A stretch of DNA of 49,749 nucleotides from an uncultured delta proteobacterium (GCA_903901335.1 CAIUQR010000069.1:1-49749), one strand, 5' to 3'; shown: positions 39,874 through 48,061, counted from the stretch's first letter. The notes: generated from the letters alone by a model not told the origin. Numbers and translations are program-made.

Positions 39874-40275
39874 TTAGAAGGGTACATCTTCTCCTTCTTG
39901 TCCAGGACGCTGCTCCGGATCGGAGTACGAAGACGAAGAATCGCCTCGTTGTCCGCCGCCGAGCATCTCCATGTTACTGGCGATGATCTCGGTGGTGTAA
40001 CGGTCGGTGCCGTCTTTTTTATCCTGCCATTTTCTGGTCTGCATTTTTCCCTCGATATAGACTTTTGAACCTTTTTTGAGGAATTCACCGCAGATCTCCG
40101 CAAGCTTTCGCCAAACAACGATTCGATGCCATTCTGTGTGTTCTTTTTGTTGACCTTCCTGATCTTTCCAGCGTTCGGTTGTGGCAACTGAAAACGTTGC
40201 AACCGGGGTGCCTTTCGGGGTGTAGCGTACTTCCGGATCAGAACCTAAATTGCCAATGACTTGTGCTTTATTCAT
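39874..40275 (-). CDS. ssb: Single-stranded DNA-binding protein
   Basis: The 133-residue protein has the OB fold pattern ([60 protein letters not shown]) and an acidic tip EDVPF that docks SSB partners. Plasmid SSBs coat the incoming strand and blunt the SOS response. AAGGAGG lies before ATG 40275. The spacer between OB fold and tip is short. Confidence 0.95.
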   Translation of the reverse strand: MNKAQVIGNLGSDPEVRYTPKGTPVATFSVATTERWKDQEGQQKEHTEWHRIVVWRKLAEICGEFLKKGSKVYIEGKMQTRKWQDKKDGTDRYTTEIIASNMEMLGGGQRGDSSSSYSDPEQRPGQEGEDVPF

Positions 40276-40305
40276 TTTGGTGTCCTCCTTGGACGTAGAA
40301 AAAAC

Positions 40306-40358
40306 CAGGGTCAATACAATTTTCCCACCACGGGAAATATTGTCGGCCCCGGATGGGT
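40306..40358 (-). ncRNA. Hairpin leader 12 (variant stem)
   Basis: TTTCCC-GTGGT-GGGAAA is the inner hairpin, extended by ACAAT/ATTGT. GGGGCC and GACCCT flank it. It precedes ssb. Confidence 0.55.
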
Positions 40359-40388
40359 TAGTAAAACGATTTGTTATCTAAAAAATCT

Positions 40389-40724
40389 CTATGAGATTTT
40401 CGCTTTCAAAAAACAGGGCAATTCACCACCTATATTTCGTGACCACATATACCGCATCCCATTTTGATTACCGGTTACGAGTACAGGTTTTTTCTCAATA
40501 CTACCGAAACTATCTTCGGTTCTGAAAACGTACAGCTCAGAGCCTTCAAGACAGTTTTTGTGAATCTCTCTTATTTTGAGAGCAGTTTCCAAAGCGGTGG
40601 CTGGATCGTCAAACTTCTCTGTCTGTGCAGATAAATATTCAGCATCAATCCGTCCGTCTTTCGACAAACAGACAAGTGAATTATCTGTCACAATAAATTG
40701 TTCAACTTTTTCATGGACTTCCAT
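40389..40724 (-). CDS. Unknown 111-residue protein
   Basis: It starts at ATG 40724 (AAGGAG upstream). The sequence EQFIVTDNSLVCLSKDGRID, ALKIREIHKNCLEGSELYVF and RYMWSRNIGG suggests a small alpha/beta protein. No family is recognised. It is the first gene of the leader-bearing cluster. Confidence 0.62.
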   Translation of the reverse strand: MEVHEKVEQFIVTDNSLVCLSKDGRIDAEYLSAQTEKFDDPATALETALKIREIHKNCLEGSELYVFRTEDSFGSIEKKPVLVTGNQNGMRYMWSRNIGGELPCFLKAKIS

Positions 40725-40751
40725 AATTTTCTCCTTAGAAATGATTTTTGA

Positions 40752-40808
40752 GGAGAAAAACAACACTATTCCCATGAGGGAGTTTGTTTTTTCTCCCTTT
40801 CTGGGTTG
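40752..40808 (-). ncRNA. Hairpin leader 13 (radC-motif-like)
   Basis: AAAGGGAGAAAAAACAAAC pairs with the TTGTTTTTCTCC side around CTCCCTCATGGGA. It lies 28 bases before the 40724 start. Confidence 0.68.
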
Positions 40809-41495
40809 ATTGGTTTATTTTTCCGCCACTCAGTTGAATTAAACGTAATAAAACACGATAAAATCAGTGTGGCAGGATTAAAAAAGCGGTGAATTGTGTA
40901 AGGGATTTGGACTTGAAGGAAACCAACCTGATGGGAAAAAGAATCATCTTTTCAAGAAGATAAATTTTCTCGCAAAAAGGGCAAGTTTCGAGCTTTGCAG
41001 TTTTAATTCCGCTGTTTTTTTTCAAAAACACAGAACATTGGGAGAATTACTCAGGCTTCGACATTCGAACAAAATTTGAAGCTGGTTACGTCTCTTGCCA
41101 AGGTATGCTATCTGATCGATAGGATGCCAAGAAGAGATCTCGCTGTGAAACGTCGCCCGTTTCGTCTTATACTGTCTGTCCTCGCAGCGTATTTCGGGCA
41201 GGGCCAGTTTGAATCTCATTCAACAATGTGAAGAGATGTACTCATTTTTTCAATCAACCTCTTTGCTTGCGCAGGGTTTATGAGGGTGATCGTCGATTGC
41301 CGAGAGAGATTTTCTGCCGGGTAAGCAGGATTTAGGTTTCTCAGGGGATCGAATAAGTAGAATTTTATGCAAGAAACTTAAAATCTTTTTTGGGAAAAAT
41401 AAAGAAAAAAATGAGGTTCTAAAGAGACCTTAAATAGTGGATCATTTATAACTTCAATACATTAATTTCTAATATTTAATAAAGAAATCAAAATT
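40809..41495. other. 687-bp stretch without a supported gene
   Basis: A plus-strand frame ending TGA at about 41229 reads protein-like for some 60 codons (LVTSLAKVCYLIDRMPRRDL), but it has a stop just upstream and no proper start. It could be the tail of a decayed gene. A minus-strand frame is also open there. The part beyond 41230 is AT-rich with nothing I can name. Confidence 0.3.
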
Positions 41496-42812
41496 TTAAC
41501 TATTCTGGTTTGATGAAAAAAGGCCTTTTTCAGAAGCCAATGACGCCAAAATATTTCTTTCATAACTTTCTATTAGAGTTTCACTTGGTGTAATTCCAGG
41601 TTGATTCATCTCTTTTCGTATTTGATCTATAGTTTGATTTCTTATTTTTTCCAAATCTCTATCCGAAAGTTGCATACGTAAAAGCTCTATCGCTATTTCC
41701 CTCTCTTCTTCTTTTGCAGCCTTGAGCCTTGCGGCTTCTTTTTTCATTTGCTCGGTTCTCAGACGAACAATTTTTTCTTTTCGTGATATGAAATTATTGT
41801 CAACTTCACAAAACTCATTCTGCAGACATTTTTTTAAGAAACCAATTTTACTCTGAATAGCAAATTCGGTTCCTTCTTTCTGTCGAATTACATATGCGGT
41901 TTTATCGAGAAGGTTTTGTAAGAGAGCAAGATCTTTATCCAAGTGTTCAGATATTGATTTTGGACGAAGGTCCCATTTTTCCCAATCATCAAGAATAAGT
42001 TTTTCAAAGGCATCTTTTTTTGAATCATCTGTTTCTGTAGTAGTATTTAAAATACTACTACTACAATAAGTATGACGATCTGGCGTTATGACGGTCTGTC
42101 CTAGTGACGTATCTTGGGTCAGACCGTCTGTCCTAGTGACGTAGTGACGTAGTGACTCATTATGCGTCAGACCGTCACTATTTTGATAAGAGTTAGAAAG
42201 TGCCATAGCAAGATGTGCGGATGGATTAATAAAAACGACTTTTCCAATAGGCTGAAGACTGTTAGGACGGGTTGCCATTTGGGTAAAAATATATCCTTTC
42301 TTATAAAGCGCTTCTATATGTGTTCTTGCGGCTCTTTCGGTTATTGAAAGACTATCGTGGATCATCTTATAAGTAATAATTTTTGATTCTTCACCACACA
42401 TATTAATTAACCATTTTAAAACTGGTTTTTGTCCTTCTGTAATACCTTGACAAATTTTTAAATGAGGCTGACGTAGTGACGTAGTGACGTTCTGACGTAG
42501 TGACGTATCTTGGGCCAGACCGTCTGACGTAGTGACGTTTTGACGATCAGTCGTGGTAAAGGCCTGACGATCTGACTCAAGATGGGGCAGACGATCTGAC
42601 CCATCTTGAGTCAGATTATCTGACGTAGTGACGGTCTGACGTAGTGACGTATCTTGGGTTATATCGTCACTACGTTTTTCTACAAAAACAGGAAGGAGTA
42701 TATCTTTTTCGGAAATTTTACTTGCTTGAGAAGCAAGACCAAGTAGATCAAATGAGCCATAAAATCCTGCAACAGCCAAATCTTCGGTTTGTGCTTTTGA
42801 TTTTGATGACAT
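41496..42812 (-). CDS. Putative replication initiator with iteron-like repeats inside the gene
   Basis: The 438-residue protein has an N-terminal part, then two low-complexity blocks (about residues 47-112 and 211-250) with motifs such as TSDGLTQDTSLRQ. Between them lies a winged-helix-like domain (KPVLKWLINMCGEE, SITERAARTHIEALYKKGYI). The C-terminal region is highly charged and coiled (KKEAARLKAAKEEEREIAIE). The blocks arise from DNA repeats of TAGTGACG. Some initiators (lambda O, RepA_N family) carry their origin iterons inside their own gene. It starts four bases after parA, so it could instead be a centromere-binding partner of ParA. No database family is recognised. Confidence 0.55.
   Translation of the reverse strand: MSSKSKAQTEDLAVAGFYGSFDLLGLASQASKISEKDILLPVFVEKRSDDITQDTSLRQTVTTSDNLTQDGSDRLPHLESDRQAFTTTDRQNVTTSDGLAQDTSLRQNVTTSLRQPHLKICQGITEGQKPVLKWLINMCGEESKIITYKMIHDSLSITERAARTHIEALYKKGYIFTQMATRPNSLQPIGKVVFINPSAHLAMALSNSYQNSDGLTHNESLRHYVTRTDGLTQDTSLGQTVITPDRHTYCSSSILNTTTETDDSKKDAFEKLILDDWEKWDLRPKSISEHLDKDLALLQNLLDKTAYVIRQKEGTEFAIQSKIGFLKKCLQNEFCEVDNNFISRKEKIVRLRTEQMKKEAARLKAAKEEEREIAIELLRMQLSDRDLEKIRNQTIDQIRKEMNQPGITPSETLIESYERNILASLASEKGLFSSNQNS
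42090..42180. repeat. Iteron-like repeats, cluster 1
   Basis: Four TAGTGACG/TAGTGACT units lie in two groups, with TATCTTGGGTCAGAC between. They encode Asp/Thr/Ser/Leu-rich blocks in the overlapping gene. Confidence 0.65.
42468..42674. repeat. Iteron-like repeats, cluster 2
   Basis: About six TAGTGACG units are separated by TTCTGACG, TTTTGACG or GTCTGACG. TATCTTGGGC/T recurs, and TGACTCAAGATGGG faces CCCATCTTGAGTCA as an inverted pair. The spacing is regular enough to be an origin or a centromere. Confidence 0.7.
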
Positions 42813-42815
42813 TGG

Positions 42816-43640
42816 TTAATTCTCCGATGGATTACCGCAGCATTGGAAAATAATTTGTGTGGCAATATTAATGTATGCTAGAGAACCGCCACATTTTCTA
42901 TCGTAAGCCAATATTGTTTTGAACATGGATTCTGCGCGCTGGAAAAGTGTAGAAACAGGTATCATCTGGTCAAATACCATCTGATCCCCAAAAGATTCTT
43001 TTAAACGTGTAATTGCAACTTTTCCAAGATTTGTACGTTTATCAACTTTATTAACAAGAAGTCGAAGAAGACGGAGATCGGGATTAGTATCCTTTCTTAA
43101 AAATTGAATGGTATTAATTGCATTTTTTAATCCCTGGATTGAAAAGGCTGAATCTGCCTCTACCGGAACAATTACATAATCAGCAGTATTAAGAGCCAGA
43201 ATAACAAATGTCCCAATATTAGGAGGGGTGTCTATAAGAACGAAATTGTAAGAACTTTGTTTTAAAAAGGGACGTAATATGTTTCGAAGAATTAAAAACC
43301 GACTACTCTGGGGTTTGTTAGCTTCAGAAACAAGTATACTGGGCTCAAGCCCTGCAACCGTTTCCTGGTTTGGCAATATATCTACATTTTCATATTTGCT
43401 CGCAACAATAACTTCCTCAAGGGAGGTTTCTTCGGGATATCGAAAAATATGATATAAGCTTTTTTCAATTTTAGTAGTTGCAGGCAAGCAAAGGGTAGTA
43501 GCATTACACTGGTTGTCTACATCAACAATTAGCACTTTCTTTCCTTGAAGGGCAAGTGCGTGCGCTGTATTTACAGTGGCCGTTGATTTACCCACACCAC
43601 CTTTGTTGTTTTGGAAACATATTATTGTTCCATTTTCCAT
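42816..43640 (-). CDS. parA: ParA-family partition ATPase
   Basis: The 274-residue protein has the deviant Walker A FQNNKGGVGKSTATVN and motif A' VLIVDVDNQCNATTL. Walker B is FVLIDTPPNIGTFVI, followed by DYVIVPVEADSAFSIQGL. ParA ATPases pattern plasmids over the nucleoid. No helix-turn-helix precedes the ATPase, so it is type Ib-like or Soj-like. The next gene (41496) begins four bases on and may be its partner. Confidence 0.9.
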   Translation of the reverse strand: MENGTIICFQNNKGGVGKSTATVNTAHALALQGKKVLIVDVDNQCNATTLCLPATTKIEKSLYHIFRYPEETSLEEVIVASKYENVDILPNQETVAGLEPSILVSEANKPQSSRFLILRNILRPFLKQSSYNFVLIDTPPNIGTFVILALNTADYVIVPVEADSAFSIQGLKNAINTIQFLRKDTNPDLRLLRLLVNKVDKRTNLGKVAITRLKESFGDQMVFDQMIPVSTLFQRAESMFKTILAYDRKCGGSLAYINIATQIIFQCCGNPSEN

Positions 43641-44171
43641 CTAGAAACCTCACATATTATCTGAATTTACCTCCATCATTAATCACAGTTGAATACAATA
43701 TATATCGAATCATTCTGATATTTCAATAAAAAAATGGGGTGAAATGATTCTGTAATAAAAATTTATCACAAATCTACAATTGGAAAGTAAATATTGGATA
43801 GATTTAGATTGGGGTTAGGATAACAAAATATTGTATATAAATAAGACGTTATGTAAATTTATATTTAAAGATGGTTGAAATATTTAGCAATTACAGAAAA
43901 ATATAAGAGTCAAGTAATTTTTAAATTTTTTAATTTGAGTTTCAAAAAATCTAGGTACATTTTTATAATTTCAGCAAAGCTAATTTCTATCCACCCGTAA
44001 AACAATATAGTTCTTTTGGGATCTTTTGATATTATATGATAACAAAAAATATCAAATATTATTAAATAATAAATTCTATTCTAAAATGATTGCATTTAAT
44101 ATAAAAAAGTATTTAATGTTACTTAATGTTATTTTATTATTGTTCCAATAAATTCTAGAAAGGAGTGCTTT
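43641..44171. other. 531-bp AT-rich divergent gap between two ParA genes
   Basis: No gene is visible. The DNA is very AT-rich with short repeats such as TTAATGTTACTTAATGTTA (about 44111-44133). It probably holds both promoters and possibly a centromere. Confidence 0.35.
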
Positions 44172-44798
44172 GTGATTATTACTATAGGGAATAGCAAAGG
44201 TGGCGTTGGTAAAAGCACTATCTCTTGTAATCTTGCCGTAATGGCTGCTATGGACGGGAAAAGTGTTCTTTTAGTCGATGCAGATCCGCAGGCATCGAGT
44301 CTTAACTTCAGGTCGATTCGAGAGAGTAACGATATAAAAGCCACAGCGATAACAACACCAACTCTACATAAAGACCTTAAAGATTTCTCAAATTTTGATT
44401 TAATCCTTATTGATTCTGGTGGGCGTGATACAGGTGTTTTCAGATCTTCAATTTTAGCAGCAGATCTACTAATTATTCCAGTATTGCCCTCAGTGTATGA
44501 TATATGGGCTGCAACAGATACAATTGAGATTGTAATGGAAGCTATGCTTTATAATCAAAAACTGGTCTCAAGATTTTTAATAAATATGGTTTTACCTAAT
44601 ACGATAATGGGACGTGATACTTTGGCGGCCCTTGATGAACATAAAGAGATTCCAATATTGAAACAAACAATCGGTGCAAGGCAAGCATTTAAAAACGCTT
44701 TAGTCACTGGACAAGGTGTTGTTGAATTTGATCCGAAATCAAAAGCGGCACAAGAAATTACTTCCTGTTATCAAGAAATATTAAAACTAGGTAATTGA
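44172..44798 (+). CDS. parF: ParF/MinD-like partition ATPase
   Basis: The 208-residue protein has NSKGGVGKSTISCNLAVMAA, VLLVDADPQASSLNF and the Walker B DLILIDSGGRDTGVF. At this short length it matches the ParF (type Ib) subgroup. GTG 44172 has AGGAG six bases upstream. It overlaps the next gene by one base, as parFG pairs do. It is a second partition ATPase on the same molecule. Confidence 0.9.
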   Translation: MIITIGNSKGGVGKSTISCNLAVMAAMDGKSVLLVDADPQASSLNFRSIRESNDIKATAITTPTLHKDLKDFSNFDLILIDSGGRDTGVFRSSILAADLLIIPVLPSVYDIWAATDTIEIVMEAMLYNQKLVSRFLINMVLPNTIMGRDTLAALDEHKEIPILKQTIGARQAFKNALVTGQGVVEFDPKSKAAQEITSCYQEILKLGN

Positions 44799-45061
44799 TG
44801 ATGGTTATACCAAAAAAACCGATCAAAACAGCAGATGACTTTATTGATGGAGCTGCAATAATTCAAAGAGTAGGTAAAAAGGTCGATAAATCTAAAAAAG
44901 GTAGGCCAAAAGGACCTTTAAAAGTCCAATTTCCTGCAAGGGTTACTGTTGAATTACTCGAAGCAATACGAAGAAATTCGAATGGTAATGTTTCATATTT
45001 TACAGAGCATGTATTTCGAGAATATTTTTCTCGAAACAACATAAGTATTGATGATATATGA
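44798..45061 (+). CDS. ParG-like centromere-binding protein candidate
   Basis: The start ATG shares a base with the parF stop (TGATG). The 87-residue protein has a basic, flexible N-terminus (KKVDKSKKGRPKGPLK). A ribbon-helix-helix-like core follows (VQFPARVTVELLEAIRRNS, then VSYFTEHVFREYFSRNN). This fits a small centromere-binding partner of ParF. The flanking AT repeats may be its site. The family call rests on context and fold pattern. Confidence 0.68.
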   Translation: MMVIPKKPIKTADDFIDGAAIIQRVGKKVDKSKKGRPKGPLKVQFPARVTVELLEAIRRNSNGNVSYFTEHVFREYFSRNNISIDDI

Positions 45062-45154
45062 TGTATATTAATGTATGCAAATGACAACAAATGTTATTAT
45101 TTAATACTTATTGATAACAAATAATACTATATTATATCTTAATATGTTTTTACG

Positions 45155-45445
45155 ATGATTTGCTTTGAACAATTATATCTAGAGTGCAAAATTCCCGAGA
45201 AGAACAGGAATGCCTTTTATCGTCTTATGGCGGGCAAGGATCTGTTTGGCCACAAGTTGATTCGGAGTTGGGGCCGGATTGGTACAAAGGAGAAGATACG
45301 ATTGCAAGAAAGGTTCCCAAGCCAGGAAGAAATGACAAAGACATACAGGCGAATCTTATCCATAAGGTTGTCTCATGGATATATCGTAAAGCAAGGCAAG
45401 GAGATAGGGCAGGGGAGTGCGAAAAATCAAGAGATTTTGGATTAA
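45155..45445 (+). CDS. Small WGR-domain protein
   Basis: The 96-residue protein is little more than a WGR domain: FYRLMAGKDLFGHKLIRSWG, RIGTKEKIRLQERFPSQEEM and a final RLSHGYI. WGR domains bind DNA or proteins in PARPs and bacterial regulators and usually come fused to other modules. A stand-alone copy is unusual. The ATG at 45155 lacks a strong ribosome-binding site. It is followed by the 45461 gene, perhaps as one unit. Confidence 0.68.
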   Translation: MICFEQLYLECKIPEKNRNAFYRLMAGKDLFGHKLIRSWGRIGTKEKIRLQERFPSQEEMTKTYRRILSIRLSHGYIVKQGKEIGQGSAKNQEILD

Positions 45446-45460
45446 AAAAAGGAAATATTG

Positions 45461-46177
45461 ATGAGCAACAGACTCAAGGTGAAGGGATCAACTAAAAGGA
45501 AAACACAGATATTCCGGGAAATCAGCTGGCTACCTAAACTCGCACAGGCATTAGATACATACGCGGAAAATAGCAGGAATCAAATTTCAGCTCTTGAGAA
45601 AGGGTTGGACCAACAATTCCTTTTAGACGAGTATGTTCTTGAACGCACAATCGAAGCATATGGTAAAGCCTTGGAGTCATATTCTCTGTATAACGAACAG
45701 CTTGATCAGTGGATGAGTTTGAACCTTAGCCAGGATCAACTTGGAGAGGTTCAAAGGTTGATCGATGTGAACGAAATCGTTCGAGCAAGGAATGAGAGGA
45801 TTATTGATCTTTGCAATCAGATCAAACATGGGCCGACTAATAGAATCATGGAGGAAGATGACGTCCAAGTCGCTCTTGATGCTTTTGCTGGGAAGATAAA
45901 ATTTCAAAATCCCGGTTCAATTGATGATCGGTTCGATATGGCTATGGAGATTGATAAATTTGTCGACCCCATTCTCGCCGGTGGAGGTGGCGATGAAGAC
46001 ATAGTAAATCATCCTGAAATGGCACACCATGCGATGCAGTTCCAGAGCATAATTGGAAGTGCTCAACCAGGAGAAATGGACAGTTTGGCACAGACGTTTC
46101 CTGGGTTTCGCCGCTTTGCAAATCTTCTTGAAAATATGTTGGAGCTCTTCCAACAATTCAAAGGGCTGCAGAGATGA
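45461..46177 (+). CDS. Unknown 238-residue helical protein
   Basis: ATG 45461 follows AAAGGA. The protein reads as mostly helical (WLPKLAQALDTYAENSRNQI, LQEVR-like stretches, LLENMLELFQQFKGLQR at the end) with an acidic middle (GGGGDEDIVNHPEM). No signal, membrane segment or motif is visible. It lies 15 bases after the WGR gene. A plus-strand 28-codon frame (46174) overlaps its stop as ATGA but is too short to judge. Confidence 0.6.
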   Translation: MSNRLKVKGSTKRKTQIFREISWLPKLAQALDTYAENSRNQISALEKGLDQQFLLDEYVLERTIEAYGKALESYSLYNEQLDQWMSLNLSQDQLGEVQRLIDVNEIVRARNERIIDLCNQIKHGPTNRIMEEDDVQVALDAFAGKIKFQNPGSIDDRFDMAMEIDKFVDPILAGGGGDEDIVNHPEMAHHAMQFQSIIGSAQPGEMDSLAQTFPGFRRFANLLENMLELFQQFKGLQR

Positions 46178-46519
46178 AACTTTTCAGGAGTTTTGAAATG
46201 GTTCTTGTTAACGATATGATGATTGTTCTGTTGGATGACGGGTACCGATTCTTCATCTGATAATTCTCTCCCGACAACGATGGAGACGTCTCCACATTTC
46301 AGAATCGACGGCAGAACGGTTTCTCGACTGATAAGCTTCAGGAAGCAGCCACTGATGAATGAAGATAAGATGTTATGGCGAAAGGCTGCGTCTGTTATGT
46401 TAATTCCACAGAAGTCAGTCCAATTGTGGCGACTCTTGGATTTCGAAAAACGAAATTAGGGACTGATCATGTTGAAGGGTAGGGGAGGGAGGAAGTAGCC
46501 CGATTTTAAACGTTCCATG
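46178..46519 (+). other. Gap with possible gene remnants
   Basis: Two short plus-strand frames are open: 28 codons from 46174 (ending LLDDGYRFFI) and one ending at 46459 (IDGRTVSRLISFRKQPLMNE). They may be pieces of one decayed gene split by a frameshift. Neither has a good start. Confidence 0.25.
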
Positions 46520-46581
46520 TCTATCAATAGACCTAGCTCTATTGATAGATTCGAAACAGGCCGAAAAAATCTATCAATAGA
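46520..46581. promoter_or_regulatory. Likely resolvase binding sites (res-like)
   Basis: TCTATCAATAGA occurs at 46520-46531 and 46570-46581, with the inverted form TCTATTGATAGA at 46538-46549. They end 60 bases before the resolvase start, where such enzymes bind to recombine and to repress themselves. Confidence 0.62.
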
Positions 46582-46641
46582 TACCGTTTCGTATTATGAG
46601 AGACACCCTATCACAACATCTATGATTCATATGAGAGAAAA

Positions 46642-47217
46642 ATGATTATCGGATACGCTAGAACATCTACCGTCGATCAAGTTGCAGGTTTCGAGGCTCA
46701 GATAAGAGAACTCAAAGCAGCCAATTGTAAAAAAATCTTCCAGGAGCAGGTTTCGTCAGTTGCGGTTCGTGTTCAACTCGGAGCCGCTTTAGAATTTGCG
46801 CGGGAGAGTGATGTGCTTGTGGTAACAAAACTCGACCGGCTTGCCCGATCAGTTGCCGATCTTATGGGGATCATCCGGACCCTGGAGGAAAAGTCCGTTG
46901 GTTTACGGATTCTCAACCTTGGCATGGACACTCAAACACCGACCGGCAAGCTCATGCTGACAGTATTAGGCGGTGTTGCCCAATTCGAGCGGGAGATGAT
47001 GTTGGAGCGACAGAGGGAAGGGGTTGCCAAAGCAAAAGAAGCTGGAAAATATAAAGGAAGAAAACCGCTGTCGGATGATCTGCGTCAAGAGGTGGTTTCC
47101 ATGGCTTTAAATGGCCTTCCGAAAATCCACATTGCCCGTCAATTGAACATCGGCGAGGCAACCGTATACCGAGTTTTGGCTAGTAATAAAGATTCTGAAA
47201 AAGGGATAGAATCATAA
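46642..47217 (+). CDS. Serine recombinase (resolvase/invertase family)
   Basis: The 191-residue protein has the catalytic Ser in MIIGYARTSTVDQVAGFEAQ (Ser9). Arg and Asp residues follow in LVVTKLDRLARSVADLM, then the GGVAQFEREMMLERQREG dimer helix and a C-terminal Hin-type helix-turn-helix (GLPKIHIARQLNIGEATVYR). Size and domains match Tn3-type resolvases. It probably resolves plasmid dimers or inverts DNA. The three-copy motif upstream is its likely target. No transposase lies beside it. Confidence 0.92.
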   Translation: MIIGYARTSTVDQVAGFEAQIRELKAANCKKIFQEQVSSVAVRVQLGAALEFARESDVLVVTKLDRLARSVADLMGIIRTLEEKSVGLRILNLGMDTQTPTGKLMLTVLGGVAQFEREMMLERQREGVAKAKEAGKYKGRKPLSDDLRQEVVSMALNGLPKIHIARQLNIGEATVYRVLASNKDSEKGIES

Positions 47218-47232
47218 TTTAAATAGGTACTT

Positions 47233-47391
47233 ATGCCAATTTATAAAATTAGAATTGCTGTAAAAACTGAATGTATTTGATCAATTTTCGTTGAAGCACT
47301 CGATCTGTCATCCGCCTTATCTTACACTATGCAGAACGATGAATGGCATGATAACGGTCATCTTGACGATAGCGAGGATAGAGACGTTTGA
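47233..47391 (+). pseudogene. Small gene with an in-frame TGA
   Basis: From ATG 47233 the frame reads MPIYKIRIAVKTECI, TGA, then SIFVEALDLSSALSYTMQND and on, all in one frame to 47391. The continuity suggests a 52-codon gene whose Trp codon (TGG) became TGA. A selenocysteine reading is possible but I see no supporting hairpin. It lies 15 bases after the resolvase gene. Confidence 0.35.
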
Positions 47392-47452
47392 AAAACTGTA
47401 TCAAGATTCACAGTTTGAATCAGAATATTCGAGGAGATAAGAGGGAGAGTTG

Positions 47453-48061
47453 ATGAACATTCCCATGCCACCAGGCGTTTCTTTCAGGAAAGAGGTGTTG
47501 CAAGGAAACTATGCCTATATTTTCCGACATTTTGAGTTAGGGGACTTGGGGCGTATTGTTATTCAGGGGCTACCGAATGGTCACTGCTACCTCTCCTGTG
47601 AAGTTTCTGGTGATCCTGACGATCCGATGACCGCCGTTCGAAAAAAGATTTTTAAGCCTTTGAGTGAACAGGTAGCGAACACAATGGAGTCCCTGTTAGG
47701 AAATGGATCGTTAGGCGGAGCCATCCCGCCATCGAGCCCAAGAAGTACTACAGAGATTGTAGAATCCAAACTCATTTCTTGTGAACGTTGCGGGAGAAGT
47801 GCAGCACTACTCATATTTGCTGACGATGCCAAAACGCCTGGCGATTTTGAAGACTACGCGAGAAAAATGTTTCACAAGTATAAGGAGCTGGATGTGCCCA
47901 CATGGATAATCGGCCCACCTGTTGGCGAACTTGCCGAGTCCAGAACTCCAACGCAAGTGATGAAGGTCTGGCCAAGCAGAGATGACATTGTTACAACAAC
48001 GGCTGACGAGTTTAATGCGGAGCTGGATGCCTTGTTGGACAAGCACTGCTCATGCGTGTAA
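47453..48061 (+). CDS. Unknown 202-residue protein
   Basis: ATG 47453 follows GGAG. The protein has MNIPMPPGVSFRKEVLQGNY, an acidic stretch EVSGDPDDPMTAV, an ISCERCGRSAALLIFADDA segment with a CxxC, and TWIIGPPVGELAE. A C-terminal CSC may pair with the CxxC. No family is recognised. It may be cytosolic and metal-binding. Confidence 0.62.
   Translation: MNIPMPPGVSFRKEVLQGNYAYIFRHFELGDLGRIVIQGLPNGHCYLSCEVSGDPDDPMTAVRKKIFKPLSEQVANTMESLLGNGSLGGAIPPSSPRSTTEIVESKLISCERCGRSAALLIFADDAKTPGDFEDYARKMFHKYKELDVPTWIIGPPVGELAESRTPTQVMKVWPSRDDIVTTTADEFNAELDALLDKHCSCV

Noticed and set aside
45184..45495. 103-codon ORF overlapping the WGR gene
   Set aside because: The other frame encodes a recognisable WGR domain and this one nothing.
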